DNA of 64,000 nucleotides, from positions 86,593 to 150,592 of the forward strand of contig CACZZZ010000004.1 in the NCBI GenBank assembly GCA_902785825.1, written 5' to 3'. Shown here piece after piece: positions 44,138 to 54,000 of the stretch. Within the stretch, counting starts at the first letter, position 1. Each line of letters starts with the position of its first letter. Under the pieces are notes generated by a model, which did no database searches, had not been told where the DNA came from, and saw nothing but the letters and a program-made list of their open reading frames with translations. Source of the stretch: an uncultured Bacteroidia bacterium (GTDB lineage Bacteria; Bacteroidota; Bacteroidia; Bacteroidales; UBA932). The position numbers and the translations under genes were made by a program.

Positions 44138-45183
44138 TTAACGATATTGGGAATCCCATTCAGCTCATTCTGAATATATTCCAGAGCGGCGATCTTGGCC
44201 TTCGTCTCTTCCAGATTGAGCCTGCGGGTGTTGTCGGAGTTGAACTCGTCGATAGCAGCTCGCTTGGTGTCGCCATCCTTGAAATACTTGTCGTAGTTCA
44301 GGTCGCGGTTGTCGGCCGGCACACGGTAGAAGTTGCCAAGATCCTCGGCCTTGGCGCACTCCTCCTTAGTAAGAAGGGTCTCGTACATCTTCTCGCCGTG
44401 GCGGATGCCGATGACCTTGATGTCCTCCTTATTGCCGCCGAACAGCTCGCACACCGCCTCAGCCTGCGTCTGGATCGTGCAAGCCGGAGCCTTCTGCACC
44501 AATATATCGCCGTTCTGGCCATGCTCAAAGGCGAAAAGCACCAGGTCAACCGCCTCCTCGAGCGACATGATGAACCTGGTCATCTTCGGCTCTGTCAAGG
44601 TGATAGGGTTCCCTTTGCGGATCTGGTCGATCCAGAGCGGGATGACGCTTCCCCGACTGCACATCACGTTGCCGTAGCGGGTGCAGCAGATTTTGGTATT
44701 GCCGCTGTAGCGGCTCTTCGCCACAGCGATCTTTTCCTCGATGGCCTTTGTGATACCCATCGCATTGATCGGGTAAGCCGCCTTGTCCGTCGAGAGGCAG
44801 ATCACGCACTTCACGCCCGCCTCGATGGCCGCGTCCAGAGTATTGTCCGTGCCGATGACGTTGGTCTTGACGGCCTCCATCGGGAAGAACTCGCAACTCG
44901 GCACCTGCTTCAACGCGGCGGCATGGAACACATAATCAACGCCTTGCATGGCGTAGTGCAGCGTGCTGCGGTTACGAACGTCGCCGATATAAAACTTGAT
45001 CTTCCCCGCCACCTCCGGCATCCTCGCCTGGAAGTCGTGGCGCATGTCGTCCTGTTTCTTCTCGTCACGGGAGAATATTCGGATCTCACCGATGTCCGTC
45101 CGCAGGAAGCGGTTCAGCACCGCGTTCCCGAAACTTCCGGTACCACCCGTAATCAGGAGGGTTTTGTCTTTGAAAACACTCAT
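44134..45183 (-). CDS. capE: UDP-GlcNAc 4,6-dehydratase/5-epimerase, CapE (WbjB) type
   Basis: 349 residues from the ATG at 45183; a TTG two codons upstream is less likely. SDR with LLITGGTGSFGNAVLNRF, FSRDEKKQDDMRHDF, ALKQVPSCEFFPMEAVKTNVIG and STDKAAYPINAMGITKAIEEK, the last being typical of CapE/WbjB. First enzyme of UDP-N-acetyl-L-fucosamine synthesis, acting on UDP-GlcNAc. Followed by capF and the capG-type epimerase in pathway order. Confidence 0.93.
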   Translation of the reverse strand: MSVFKDKTLLITGGTGSFGNAVLNRFLRTDIGEIRIFSRDEKKQDDMRHDFQARMPEVAGKIKFYIGDVRNRSTLHYAMQGVDYVFHAAALKQVPSCEFFPMEAVKTNVIGTDNTLDAAIEAGVKCVICLSTDKAAYPINAMGITKAIEEKIAVAKSRYSGNTKICCTRYGNVMCSRGSVIPLWIDQIRKGNPITLTEPKMTRFIMSLEEAVDLVLFAFEHGQNGDILVQKAPACTIQTQAEAVCELFGGNKEDIKVIGIRHGEKMYETLLTKEECAKAEDLGNFYRVPADNRDLNYDKYFKDGDTKRAAIDEFNSDNTRRLNLEETKAKIAALEYIQNELNGIPNIVK

Positions 45184-45193
45184 AGTCAATTAT

Positions 45194-46453
45194 TTATTTT
45201 ATTATCGCATTCTTGATTGTCTCCGCAATGTAGCGCACATCCTCCTCGCTCACATTCGGGCCGGCAGGCAGGCACATACCAATTTTGAATATTGCCTCAG
45301 AAACGCCGTTCACGTAGGCGGGGACATCCTTGTACACCGGCTGTTTGTGCATCGGTTTCCAGACCGGCCGGGCCTCTATTCCCGCCTGATCCATCAAGAC
45401 ACGCAGCGCCTCGACATTGTCGTTCGGCTGGCAGTCTGTGACCGCTGATGACGCCATGTGAATCACGCCCGCGGCGCCGCCGACCGCACCTTTGACGATG
45501 GTCTTGTAGGCGTTTTCCTGTCCCTTAATACGGACTTCTGGATCAATCGTTATAGTACAGAGCCAATAGTTGGAATCATAATCCCCTCCCGCAGGCTGAG
45601 AATGGACATGAATCCCTGGAACATCCTTCAAAAGCTCCTCATACAAAGCCTGGACGTGTTTATGATGTGCCAGATGGTCATTCAAGACCGTCATCTGTCC
45701 GCGGCCAATACCAGCGCAGACATTGCTCAAACGATAGTTATAGCCTATCGCCTCATGCTGGTAATAAGGATAACTTTCTCGGGCCTGCGTGGCGTACCAC
45801 ATGATCTTCTGCCAGAGCTCATCATCCGGACATATCAAAGCGCCACCACCGGAGGTAGTGATCATCTTGTTGCCGTTGAATGACATGACTCCGAACCGGC
45901 CAAAGGTTCCGAGAACCTGTCCCTTGTAGCGTGAGCCCAACCCCTCAGCGGCATCCTCCACCACCGGAATCCCATAACGATCAGCGATTTCCATTATCCT
46001 TTCCGCATTATATGGCATTCCATACAATGCGACCGGCACTATCGCCTTAGGTTTCTTTCCTGTCTTCTCGATACGATCCTTGATGGCTTCTTCCAACAAG
46101 TCAGGATCAATATTCCAGGTTTCAGGCTCAGAGTCCACCAGCACTGGAGTAGCTCCAAGATAAGTGATCGGATGGGTAGAGGCACAGAAAGTGAAACTCT
46201 GGACCAAAACCTCATCACCCGGTCCCACTCCGCAAGCCAATAACCCAAGATGCACCGCCGCGGTGCCGCTCGACAGCGCCACAACTCGCTTCCCCTCGCT
46301 CACAAAGTTTTCCAAATCCTTCTCGAAAGCATTGACATTCGGCCCCAAAGGAGCCACCCAGTTAGTGTCAAATGCCTCCTTGATGTACTTCTGTTCCAGC
46401 CCCTCCTCACTCATGTGGGCCAAGCACAGGTAGATTCTTTTTCTTTCTGACAT
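45194..46453 (-). CDS. DegT/DnrJ/EryC1/StrS-family PLP aminotransferase (PglE-like)
   Basis: 419 residues, fold-type I. AFDTNWVAPLGPNVNAFEKDL at the N-terminus, ALSSGTAAVHLGLLA (phosphate-binding), VVEDAAEGLGSRYKG (Asp contacting the PLP ring), SFNGNKMITTSGGGALI with the PLP lysine, and the C-terminal PVWKPMHKQP. Closest in feel to the UDP-bacillosamine aminotransferase PglE. It would aminate C4 of a 4-keto sugar, which the FlaA1/PglF-type enzyme at 38.2 kb could supply. Located 10 bases before capE. Confidence 0.9.
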   Translation of the reverse strand: MSERKRIYLCLAHMSEEGLEQKYIKEAFDTNWVAPLGPNVNAFEKDLENFVSEGKRVVALSSGTAAVHLGLLACGVGPGDEVLVQSFTFCASTHPITYLGATPVLVDSEPETWNIDPDLLEEAIKDRIEKTGKKPKAIVPVALYGMPYNAERIMEIADRYGIPVVEDAAEGLGSRYKGQVLGTFGRFGVMSFNGNKMITTSGGGALICPDDELWQKIMWYATQARESYPYYQHEAIGYNYRLSNVCAGIGRGQMTVLNDHLAHHKHVQALYEELLKDVPGIHVHSQPAGGDYDSNYWLCTITIDPEVRIKGQENAYKTIVKGAVGGAAGVIHMASSAVTDCQPNDNVEALRVLMDQAGIEARPVWKPMHKQPVYKDVPAYVNGVSEAIFKIGMCLPAGPNVSEEDVRYIAETIKNAIIK

Positions 46454-46487
46454 AGTATAGTATGTTATTGTAATTATTATCGTGGTG

Positions 46488-47615
46488 TTAAATCAATCCT
46501 TTGAACGCAAGCCATAAAGAGAAAAACTGGTCATAAACACTATAGGCATTCTTGTCCATAGTGATGAAATCCTTTTCAAGCAGACCTTTAAGAGCAGAGC
46601 TTACACTGCTGGCCGAGTTGAGCCTATGCTTATTAATGAATCTCCCGCTCGTGACCATCGTAGCCTTTCCTTCTTTTGCGATCGCAAGAAAGAGCATACG
46701 CTGCTTCTCTGGCATCTGATAGTACAGTGACTCGTATGTGTCGGAAGACATACTGAGGATAAACCCAATGGCATCATCAACCATAGGTACCGTGCAAGTT
46801 TCCCCCTCGGATGTCTTGGAGTAGAGGACATTCAAGATGCGATGCATATAACTGGTCACTGAGTTGAAACGCTGATAAAGTGTGGAGACGACATCAGGAT
46901 CCAGATGTTTTCCAGCCTGTTCAAACTTACCGATACAGAAATTAGTATAGACCTCCAGATCCAACGGCTGGAGATTCATGATGGACACGGCCTGGTAAAA
47001 AGGACGTGACGGTGAAGTGAACATCTCATTCATTATATGGCGCTGTGACCCCGAAAAGATAAAATGGGCATTGGTACAGCGCTGGACATATGTGCGGATG
47101 GTAGCCTCAACCGTATCATCATTATAACGGGTGATTTGCTGGAACTCGTCAATAGCGACCAGGCAGGGCTTGTCCGCTTGGTTCAGGTATGTGAAAATCT
47201 CGTCCAGAGTAACAGACGGATTGCTGATGGCTCTGAGCCCGACGCTCCACGTGGGCACTCCATTCATGTCAAAAGAAATCTCCGAGCGCAATGAAGACAC
47301 CACAGAGATAAACTTCTCCCACGCCCGTTTTCCTTTGGGCCGAAGCTCGTTCATCACCGACTTTCCCAGCATGCTCACAAAGTCACTCAGATTCTTTGTG
47401 GCATAGATATCAACCACAAAGCAATAGTAGTTGCTACGGATCTCGTCATCATCGAAAACGTGCCAGATGAGATCCGTTTTGCCCAAACGCCGTGGAGAAA
47501 TGAGAGCGACATTGTTCTCATTCAGCAGGAGTTCTCGAAGGGACGTGGTTTCCTGAACTCGGTCGCAGAAGTATTCCGCACCGGCATAACTATTGGTAAC
47601 AAACGGATTCCTCAT
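46488..47615 (-). CDS. Archaeal-type AAA ATPase of unknown role
   Basis: 375 residues. ATPase of the archaeal_ATPase/ATPase_2 group: Walker A variant ISPRRLGKTDLIWH (~40-53), Walker B CLVAIDEFQQITRY, sensor FIFSGSQRHIMNEMF, then a C-terminal winged-helix region (KATMVTSGRFINKHRLNSASSVSSALKGLLEKDFI). The family is very common in Bacteroidales and Archaea; role unknown. The -7 box TACCTTTG lies 23 bases upstream (47646-47639). Base composition is lower in GC than the sugar genes next to it, marking the start of an accessory stretch. Confidence 0.82.
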   Translation of the reverse strand: MRNPFVTNSYAGAEYFCDRVQETTSLRELLLNENNVALISPRRLGKTDLIWHVFDDDEIRSNYYCFVVDIYATKNLSDFVSMLGKSVMNELRPKGKRAWEKFISVVSSLRSEISFDMNGVPTWSVGLRAISNPSVTLDEIFTYLNQADKPCLVAIDEFQQITRYNDDTVEATIRTYVQRCTNAHFIFSGSQRHIMNEMFTSPSRPFYQAVSIMNLQPLDLEVYTNFCIGKFEQAGKHLDPDVVSTLYQRFNSVTSYMHRILNVLYSKTSEGETCTVPMVDDAIGFILSMSSDTYESLYYQMPEKQRMLFLAIAKEGKATMVTSGRFINKHRLNSASSVSSALKGLLEKDFITMDKNAYSVYDQFFSLWLAFKGLI

Positions 47616-47638
47616 AGGGGACTTCTATTTATCTGAAG

Positions 47639-47646
47639 CAAAGGTA
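47639..47646 (-). promoter_or_regulatory. -7 box of the AAA ATPase gene
   Basis: Minus-strand TACCTTTG, matching TAnnTTTG, 23 bases before the ATG at 47615. It would also feed the downstream sugar genes if no terminator follows. Confidence 0.5.
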
Positions 47647-47808
47647 AACAAAAGAATTCGGATTACCATAAAATGATAATCATAAAATGATAATCGCAAC
47701 AATTTAGTTGGAAATATCATTCTGAACATAATCGTCGTTTCGAGTTACGCTGTTATTCCATGCGAAGAATCTACTTCAACTTTATAGCCTTTATCCTCCC
47801 ATATAGCG

Positions 47809-48594
47809 CTACATGAATCCACATTGCTCCGTCCAGATGGGATTCATAAACTCCTCAAAAAGAGAATAACCATCAATATCATATTCATATGTCAATATCG
47901 GTAGTCGACGAAACGAGTAATGTAAATCACGAAACAAATCACTATCAAACATTGACTCCATCCCTACTACAGAATAATCCTTACAGACAATAGCACAACA
48001 CAGCGAGTCAGAAATATTTAGATACTCCATATTCATTTCTTCACTTACACGACGAATGACCCTGAATTCTTGCTCATATTCCCATTCTTTTCTTTTGTTG
48101 AAAAAGATTTCTTCTCGTCTCCGCCAAATTTCATTTTTTAGTCCAAGTCTGCTCTTACTTTTAAACTCAAAATCTTGAGGAATAATATCACTGTATCTAA
48201 CATTGCCAGCCCAATCCGCATCTTTTAGGTCCAACTTTTCTTTATCAAAAACGAGGCATACACCGTATCCTTTATCCGCATACAAACCCCACATGGTATG
48301 CAAGTCAAAGCCAAGGAATTGACGTCCCTGATAATCACGATCTTGAGCAAAACTAATTACTTGATACCTACGCATCTCATCTTCCGCAAATGCGTCTTTA
48401 TCATTGCGACATGTATCTCCTCCATGGAGCATATGGTCAAATACTACTCGATTACTCTCTATAAGGTCATTTAATCTGAATGATTTGCTAAACCTCAATT
48501 TGCCACTCTCGATGATGCTAAAGGCGGCTTTTGCCGATGTGAAATGATAAAGGCGAGATATCTTTTCAAATCTTTCACCTATTGACTTACTCAT
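47809..48594 (-). CDS. DUF2971-like protein
   Basis: 261 residues, AT-rich. The opening LYHFTSAKAAFSIIESGKLRFSKSFRLND (~15-43) is the DUF2971 signature, with VISFAQDRDYQGRQFLGFDLHTMWGLYADKGYGVCLVFD (~75-115) as the second conserved part. Family role is unknown, though members are frequent in defence islands and mobile regions. 193 bases separate it from the AAA ATPase gene downstream; that gap contains no clear gene. Confidence 0.75.
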   Translation of the reverse strand: MSKSIGERFEKISRLYHFTSAKAAFSIIESGKLRFSKSFRLNDLIESNRVVFDHMLHGGDTCRNDKDAFAEDEMRRYQVISFAQDRDYQGRQFLGFDLHTMWGLYADKGYGVCLVFDKEKLDLKDADWAGNVRYSDIIPQDFEFKSKSRLGLKNEIWRRREEIFFNKRKEWEYEQEFRVIRRVSEEMNMEYLNISDSLCCAIVCKDYSVVGMESMFDSDLFRDLHYSFRRLPILTYEYDIDGYSLFEEFMNPIWTEQCGFM

Positions 48595-48669
48595 ATCTTT
48601 TAAAATCCTATCTTATAATATCCCTTCTCCCCTAGTGAATCCCACCAAACCTCCTCACGATCAAGCTTT

Positions 48670-48701
48670 CAAAAAATAATTCGGTCTGAAATCTTCAGGC
48701 C
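48670..48701 (-). terminator. Possible terminator after the broken nucleotidyltransferase copy
   Basis: On the minus strand GGCCTGAA-GAT-TTCAGACC (stem of CTGAA/TTCAG extended by GG/CC with one mismatch), followed by GAATTATTTTTTG. Confidence 0.45.
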
Positions 48702-48711
48702 AATAACTATA

Positions 48712-49505
48712 TTACAAAGCCGCTTTCGTCCTCCGCCCTACATACGTGACAAAGAATCGTGGAGCATCAGTTGGGAATATGGCGCATAGACGGACAAACT
48801 CCCCTAATCTACGGAAGAATGTTATGGTCTTCTCGACAGGACGGGAATACTTGTATCGGTAAGTATTATCCTTATTATGCCCGAAATTGCCTGCATCAAG
48901 TACTATCCGGCAAATCCTCCTCGCCTTACGGGACAACCCACTGCGAGCTTCATAAAAAGGCATCGCCTCCATTGGCATACCAAGATAATCTACAGCAAAC
49001 GTCCCGAACACCTTCCACTCGCTCACAATCCCCATCTCCTGCAGCCGACGCAGAAGCAATTCACGGTCAATACACGCCCGATACGTCCACAGCAGCCGGC
49101 ACCAGTCGCAGATCTGCCGCAGGCCCACGCCTCCCACAAAGAAATGCTGCAGGAAGTGCGTGAACACGATAATCACATCATTATCCGGCGAGGGCAGCGG
49201 CACATCCGCACCGTCGTTCTTCCATACCCGCACGCCACCGCCAGCGAAAATGTCGCTCTGCACCCGCTCCACACCTGCGTTGATACGCTCCGAAATCTCC
49301 GTCGACATCAGGCCGTGCAGTTCCACCAGCCACGGGTCGATGGTCATCGCCAGGTGCTTCTTGCGCTTTTCCTCCGGCTCCACCTCAATTGCCAATGGCG
49401 TCAGAAACGCCTTCGCCTTCTCGTAGTTCTCCGCATCGAAGAAAAGGATCACGTCACCACACGAGCGTCACAGCGGACGCTCGTAGCACTGCGCCCCCCT
49501 GACCG
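48712..49505 (-). pseudogene. Truncated copy of the nucleotidyltransferase gene at 54746-55855
   Basis: The minus-strand frame from 49452 to 48712 (246 codons) is homologous to the C-terminal two thirds of the intact gene: DAENYEKAKAFLTPLAIEVEPEEKRKKHLAMTIDPW versus DAENYERAKWFLSPLAVEVEPEEKRKKHLAMTIDPW. Homology continues upstream to ~49505 (QCYERPL, then a stop, then RSCGDV), where a Trp codon has become TGA. Beyond that the sequence diverges abruptly, so the first ~120 codons are missing. The middle of the two copies is almost identical, the 3' ends clearly diverged. Together with the intact copy it brackets the ATPase/nuclease pair. Confidence 0.85.
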
Positions 49506-49543
49506 GGAAAATCACGTTGTCGTTGTACTCCTCCGGTATTCAC

Positions 49544-50995
49544 TTACAGTTTATACTCGGGTTTACTTGCCGTTGGCTGACTATATCCTTTTACATAGAT
49601 GATCGGACAAATCTGTTCCCCTTTGTCTTTCATATCCTTAATCACCTGGTCTAATCTTGACTTTACGTCATCCTCGTGTGACGGATCATCAAATATCACG
49701 ACAAACAAACCATAATCGGTTTGTTCTGCACGCATATATGCCGGCAGCTGAGTTCTATATCCATGTAGCAAGTCTTTATTCCCTGAACGTTTGATTTCAA
49801 CAATGGTTTTTGCCGTCCCTTGTGAAAACTTGAAATCCACCTCTCCATTACCTGGATTGTTCTCCCTTGTAATGTCCAAATTTATTTTTGCTCCATCCGC
49901 ATAAGCCTCTGCCACCATATAAAGCAACAACTGCCAATCAGTTTCATCTGGTGTTCTCCTACACCGATGAACCAATTCAGACATTCTATTGTCCTCTATA
50001 AGACGTTTGAATTTCTCACATATAGTCGTTGTCCAATTATAGACTTTCTCCTCTGACGACTTGAATATTCCAGTCAAAAACTGTATCGGATTATCAAATG
50101 CCAATTTGGCAAATTTCAAATCCCAATACTTATCGTGTCTGTCTAAGTCAAAATTATACGAAACGCCTTTAATCGATCTATAATAGTCGATGGCGGCCGC
50201 ATAACACGCATCTTCCTCAAGAATAATCCGTTTCCAATCTGCTTTAGTAAACTTCTCATAATCTCGCCAAGTGATACCTATTATTTCCGCTATTCTAGCT
50301 TTTAGTCTATCATTATAATCAGAGGCATCAGAAATATCTTCAAATGAAGTTGCAATAAACAAGTCATTCAGAAAAGCCTTTGGAATAAAATGAACTGCAT
50401 TCTTTCCCAGAAAAGGAACGCGATATATCTCATCATACGTCAACGGATATTGTTTTACTTCCAATCCGAGTTCTTCCGAAATACGCTGAGTATATGCCAG
50501 AAAATGCCTTCTCAGAATGGCAATCGTCATATCGCTGATTCTATCTTGACCTATTTGATCCTCTATCAATGGCATCAAAGCAAAAATCTCAGGATCTTCA
50601 TGACCTGCCCTAATAATCTCATAGGCAGATGTCGCCAATTGAAGTGATAAATGGCCGCTAATACCATTACCACGAGCATTACCCTTCGAAAAACCAAGTC
50701 CAGTGTATTGCAATTCGGGAAATGTAAAACGCTTGACCATCTGATTGAAAAACCGGTCTGATGTATCAGGACGAGACACGTGTCGCACCAATGGGACAAA
50801 AGCCCTAAAATAGTTCAGAAAATCCTCATATGCATTTCTGAACTCCGGAATATCACTTCCTCTTAGGAGCAAAGGGTCAATATGGAACTTTGAGTCCTGA
50901 CCGACAAATGCATTAAACACGCCTTTAGACTCGAAGGCCTCTACTGATACACCAAAGTGCTTGTTGTAACGAATCGCCTTTTTCTCTTTTGCCAT
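49544..50995 (-). CDS. Protein with C-terminal PD-(D/E)XK nuclease-like domain (second gene of the candidate defence pair)
   Basis: 483 residues, AT-rich. Most of the N-terminal 370 residues are helical with no family I recognise. At ~383-425 the pattern GEVDFKF...KTIVEIKRSGNKDLLHGYRTQLPAYM matches the restriction-endonuclease-like core: Asp in VDFKF, E-x-K in VEIK, and the downstream Gln in TQLPAYM. Starts 12 bases after the stop of the sacsin-type ATPase, so the two are one operon. Likely cuts nucleic acid; target unknown. Codon use and composition differ from the neighbouring polysaccharide genes. Confidence 0.65.
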   Translation of the reverse strand: MAKEKKAIRYNKHFGVSVEAFESKGVFNAFVGQDSKFHIDPLLLRGSDIPEFRNAYEDFLNYFRAFVPLVRHVSRPDTSDRFFNQMVKRFTFPELQYTGLGFSKGNARGNGISGHLSLQLATSAYEIIRAGHEDPEIFALMPLIEDQIGQDRISDMTIAILRRHFLAYTQRISEELGLEVKQYPLTYDEIYRVPFLGKNAVHFIPKAFLNDLFIATSFEDISDASDYNDRLKARIAEIIGITWRDYEKFTKADWKRIILEEDACYAAAIDYYRSIKGVSYNFDLDRHDKYWDLKFAKLAFDNPIQFLTGIFKSSEEKVYNWTTTICEKFKRLIEDNRMSELVHRCRRTPDETDWQLLLYMVAEAYADGAKINLDITRENNPGNGEVDFKFSQGTAKTIVEIKRSGNKDLLHGYRTQLPAYMRAEQTDYGLFVVIFDDPSHEDDVKSRLDQVIKDMKDKGEQICPIIYVKGYSQPTASKPEYKL

Positions 50996-51007
50996 ATTAT
51001 ATCAATA

Positions 51008-54000
51008 CTAAGCTTTCATAACAGCAATCGCCCTTTGCTCTATCTTCGCAAGCAACACCTCAAACGGTTCTCCTACCTCAAACACTTTTGCAGGGATATT
51101 GCTCCTGTACTCCGATATTTTGATAACGGTCTCATCGGGCTGCTTATCCACATCAAGTATTCCCGACATCATCGGAAAGAGGGTTTCTCCGATATCCATT
51201 TTCACGTGCGTCGCATCCAGTATAACCGACTCAGGCAAATTTACCAAATCCTGGTCTTTATACGGTCGCAAATCTACACAACAGAGCGCATACATTTCTG
51301 GATGCAGGCTCGCCTTCCTCACCTGCCGCATACTCATATGGGCAGCCTCGTTAAAGTCCCATTTACTCTTCACCTCCACATAGAAGATGCTCTTCCATTC
51401 CTCGTCTTTCTTCACTCTCACTACAATGTCCTGACCGTTCTGTTCATCGCCCACATCCACGCTGTTCTCATTCTTTTCATCAGGCATCATTATAGACACC
51501 ACATCCTGTCCTATCCTTTCCCGCAACACATCTTCTATATGCTTACCGATTGTATGCAGATGGTTGAACCTTGCCGCACTGTCACGCTCTTGCCTTTCTA
51601 AGGAGTCGAGCTTATCCAGCAGCCCCTCTATGTTCTTGCCGTATTTTGCCAATTGCTCCAGATGCTCTTCTGAGCAGTTGTCCATCAGGCTAAACAAACT
51701 CTTCTGTGCCTTTCCCGACTGCATCCCGAAGGTATAAAGTTCCTTTTTGTCGTTGACCTGCCCAAACCAGTTCTCCCATTCTTTGTTCTCGCCTATTTTC
51801 AGGATGATACGCCTTACTACCTTCTCGAACTTGTGGTCGCCATCCTGTTTCATATCAGCCACAATGGCCTTCTCAATCTCTCCTGCAATATCGCTGGCAA
51901 ACACAGGTTGCAAATCTACAACGCCATCAAACGCCTCGTCTATCCAGTCTTCTTTCAAATCCTTCCCATATACCGCCTGATAAATCTCCACCATATCATC
52001 GGGAACATCCCTTCTGGCCTTTAGGTCACTTTTCAAGCAGAGTACCCCTACCTGATTCGGCAGCACACCGTATGTGTCTAACCTTTTCTTCCTTTCTTCG
52101 TTTTCCTTCGGATTATACTCTGTCAGGAATCTTAACAGCCAACCCTTATGCTCGTTCACCCACATAGCATCTTTTCTGCATACCTGTGCGAGCGTGTAGT
52201 CAAGCAGAAAATTGAACGCAGGTTTGTAGAACTCCTCTTCCTCGTCCTCTCTGTATTTGATGGTGGGTATCGTCGCAAACTCCTTCCCATAAAGCTCCGC
52301 CAATATGGGCATCATCCTGCCACGCTGATTCTTAAACTCCATCAGCATACTGGCAGAGCAGAACCTCACCAATGCGTCCAGTTGCTCGTTTGTCAGACTA
52401 CAAGTTTCTTTCTGGTTCAGCGTCTTGTTACGCCACTGCTGTATGGTGTTCCCGATGGCTTTCTGTAGGTCACTCTCTGTATAGGGATTCACATCGCATA
52501 CATCCAGATAGGCGGGTGAAAACATCTTTGCCTCGTCATCACCCATCACTTCTTTCACAAGTCCGTACACCTCGTCAGTCATAAAGGCTCCATAATAGAG
52601 ACTCTTCCTCACTCGCAACTCACCTCTTCTGTTGGGCAACAATGGATAGTCATCCATCAGTTTCTCGTTGCCACTGTCTTTAAGGAACAACAGGAAAGTA
52701 TGCAGATTCTCATCATTATCCTTGATGGCCTTACACACATCTTCCACTGTCACAAAGAATTCTTCATCCCTGCCACACTGCCACCTGTCAACAGTCCTCG
52801 ACCACGCTATCAGGTCATTCTCCAGCATCAGGATATGCTCTCCGTCAACCCTTTTCACCATCACGGCATAATGGGCCATCACCTCTTCATATTTCTCACA
52901 CTGTTCGGGAGTCAACTTACTGTAAAAGTCAGGATGCAACAGTCTCACGCGCTCATCATCCACACTAAGCCGTTCCTCCCCGATAGGGAGAATCTTCCAT
53001 TTGGGCATTTCCTGTTTCCAGAGGACTTGCATATCCTTGTAAAAGCGTTGCGTCTCCTCATTCTCGCTATGCTCAGGAAAGGCCACCTGACACATCTCTA
53101 TGCCTAAATCTTTAGCGTGCTCCGCATTTCGATAATAAGCAAACACAGCGGCCATCATCTCCTTCAAGATACGTTCATTATCGCCACCCTTCTCCTTGCT
53201 TATCTGCGAAGCACCTGGCAGCATAATGTTGTTTCGCTTCTCTACGGGGTAGAACCGTTTCGAATGGAAGATAAAATTCACCCCGAAAGCCTCTGTTCCC
53301 AGCAGCGGAAACCACAAGAACAGGCTCGGAATATCCTTTACATTTCCGCACAACTCAGGGAATGGCGGAATGACTACCACATCCCCTTGCATGGATTTCA
53401 AACACTTACATCTACACTTTTCCACTCCCCCGTTTCGCAGGTCACTAATCTCAACAATCTCTTCCGCACCAATCCAGCCTGCAATATCCATCTGGAATAA
53501 CGAGGGTTCGCCACATTTTCTGAACACATAGTGCTTTCCCTGATACAGATTATCTACTTCTATCTCTTTGATGTGTTCATTCAGTATCAACACGAATGGC
53601 ATCAACTTGATAGCACCATTCAGATAGCCAGACACTTCATCCAACTGTTCCGGTACCAGATCATATCTGAATGAGGTCGTATCGTTCTCTATTGATTGTG
53701 TCTTTTGCTTATTGCACAGTTCCCGGACATCATTCAGTTGCTTCCTCATCAGCTTAGGGCCGTCGGCTGTATCAACCTTAGTACGGTCTAAGGTAAAGTC
53801 TTTTATCTGAACATAGCCGCTTATTTCATTTTGCCCTCGTTTCACGGCAAAGGGAGCCGTCACATATACCAGTCGGTTGAATGTATGGGTAGTCATAAAC
53901 CCTGTTCCATACTGTCCCACGATATTGGCATCCGCACGGTCTTTCGAACTGTCTTGCTTCACCAACGCACGGAATGAAGTATAGTCAAATGGCCTTCCGT

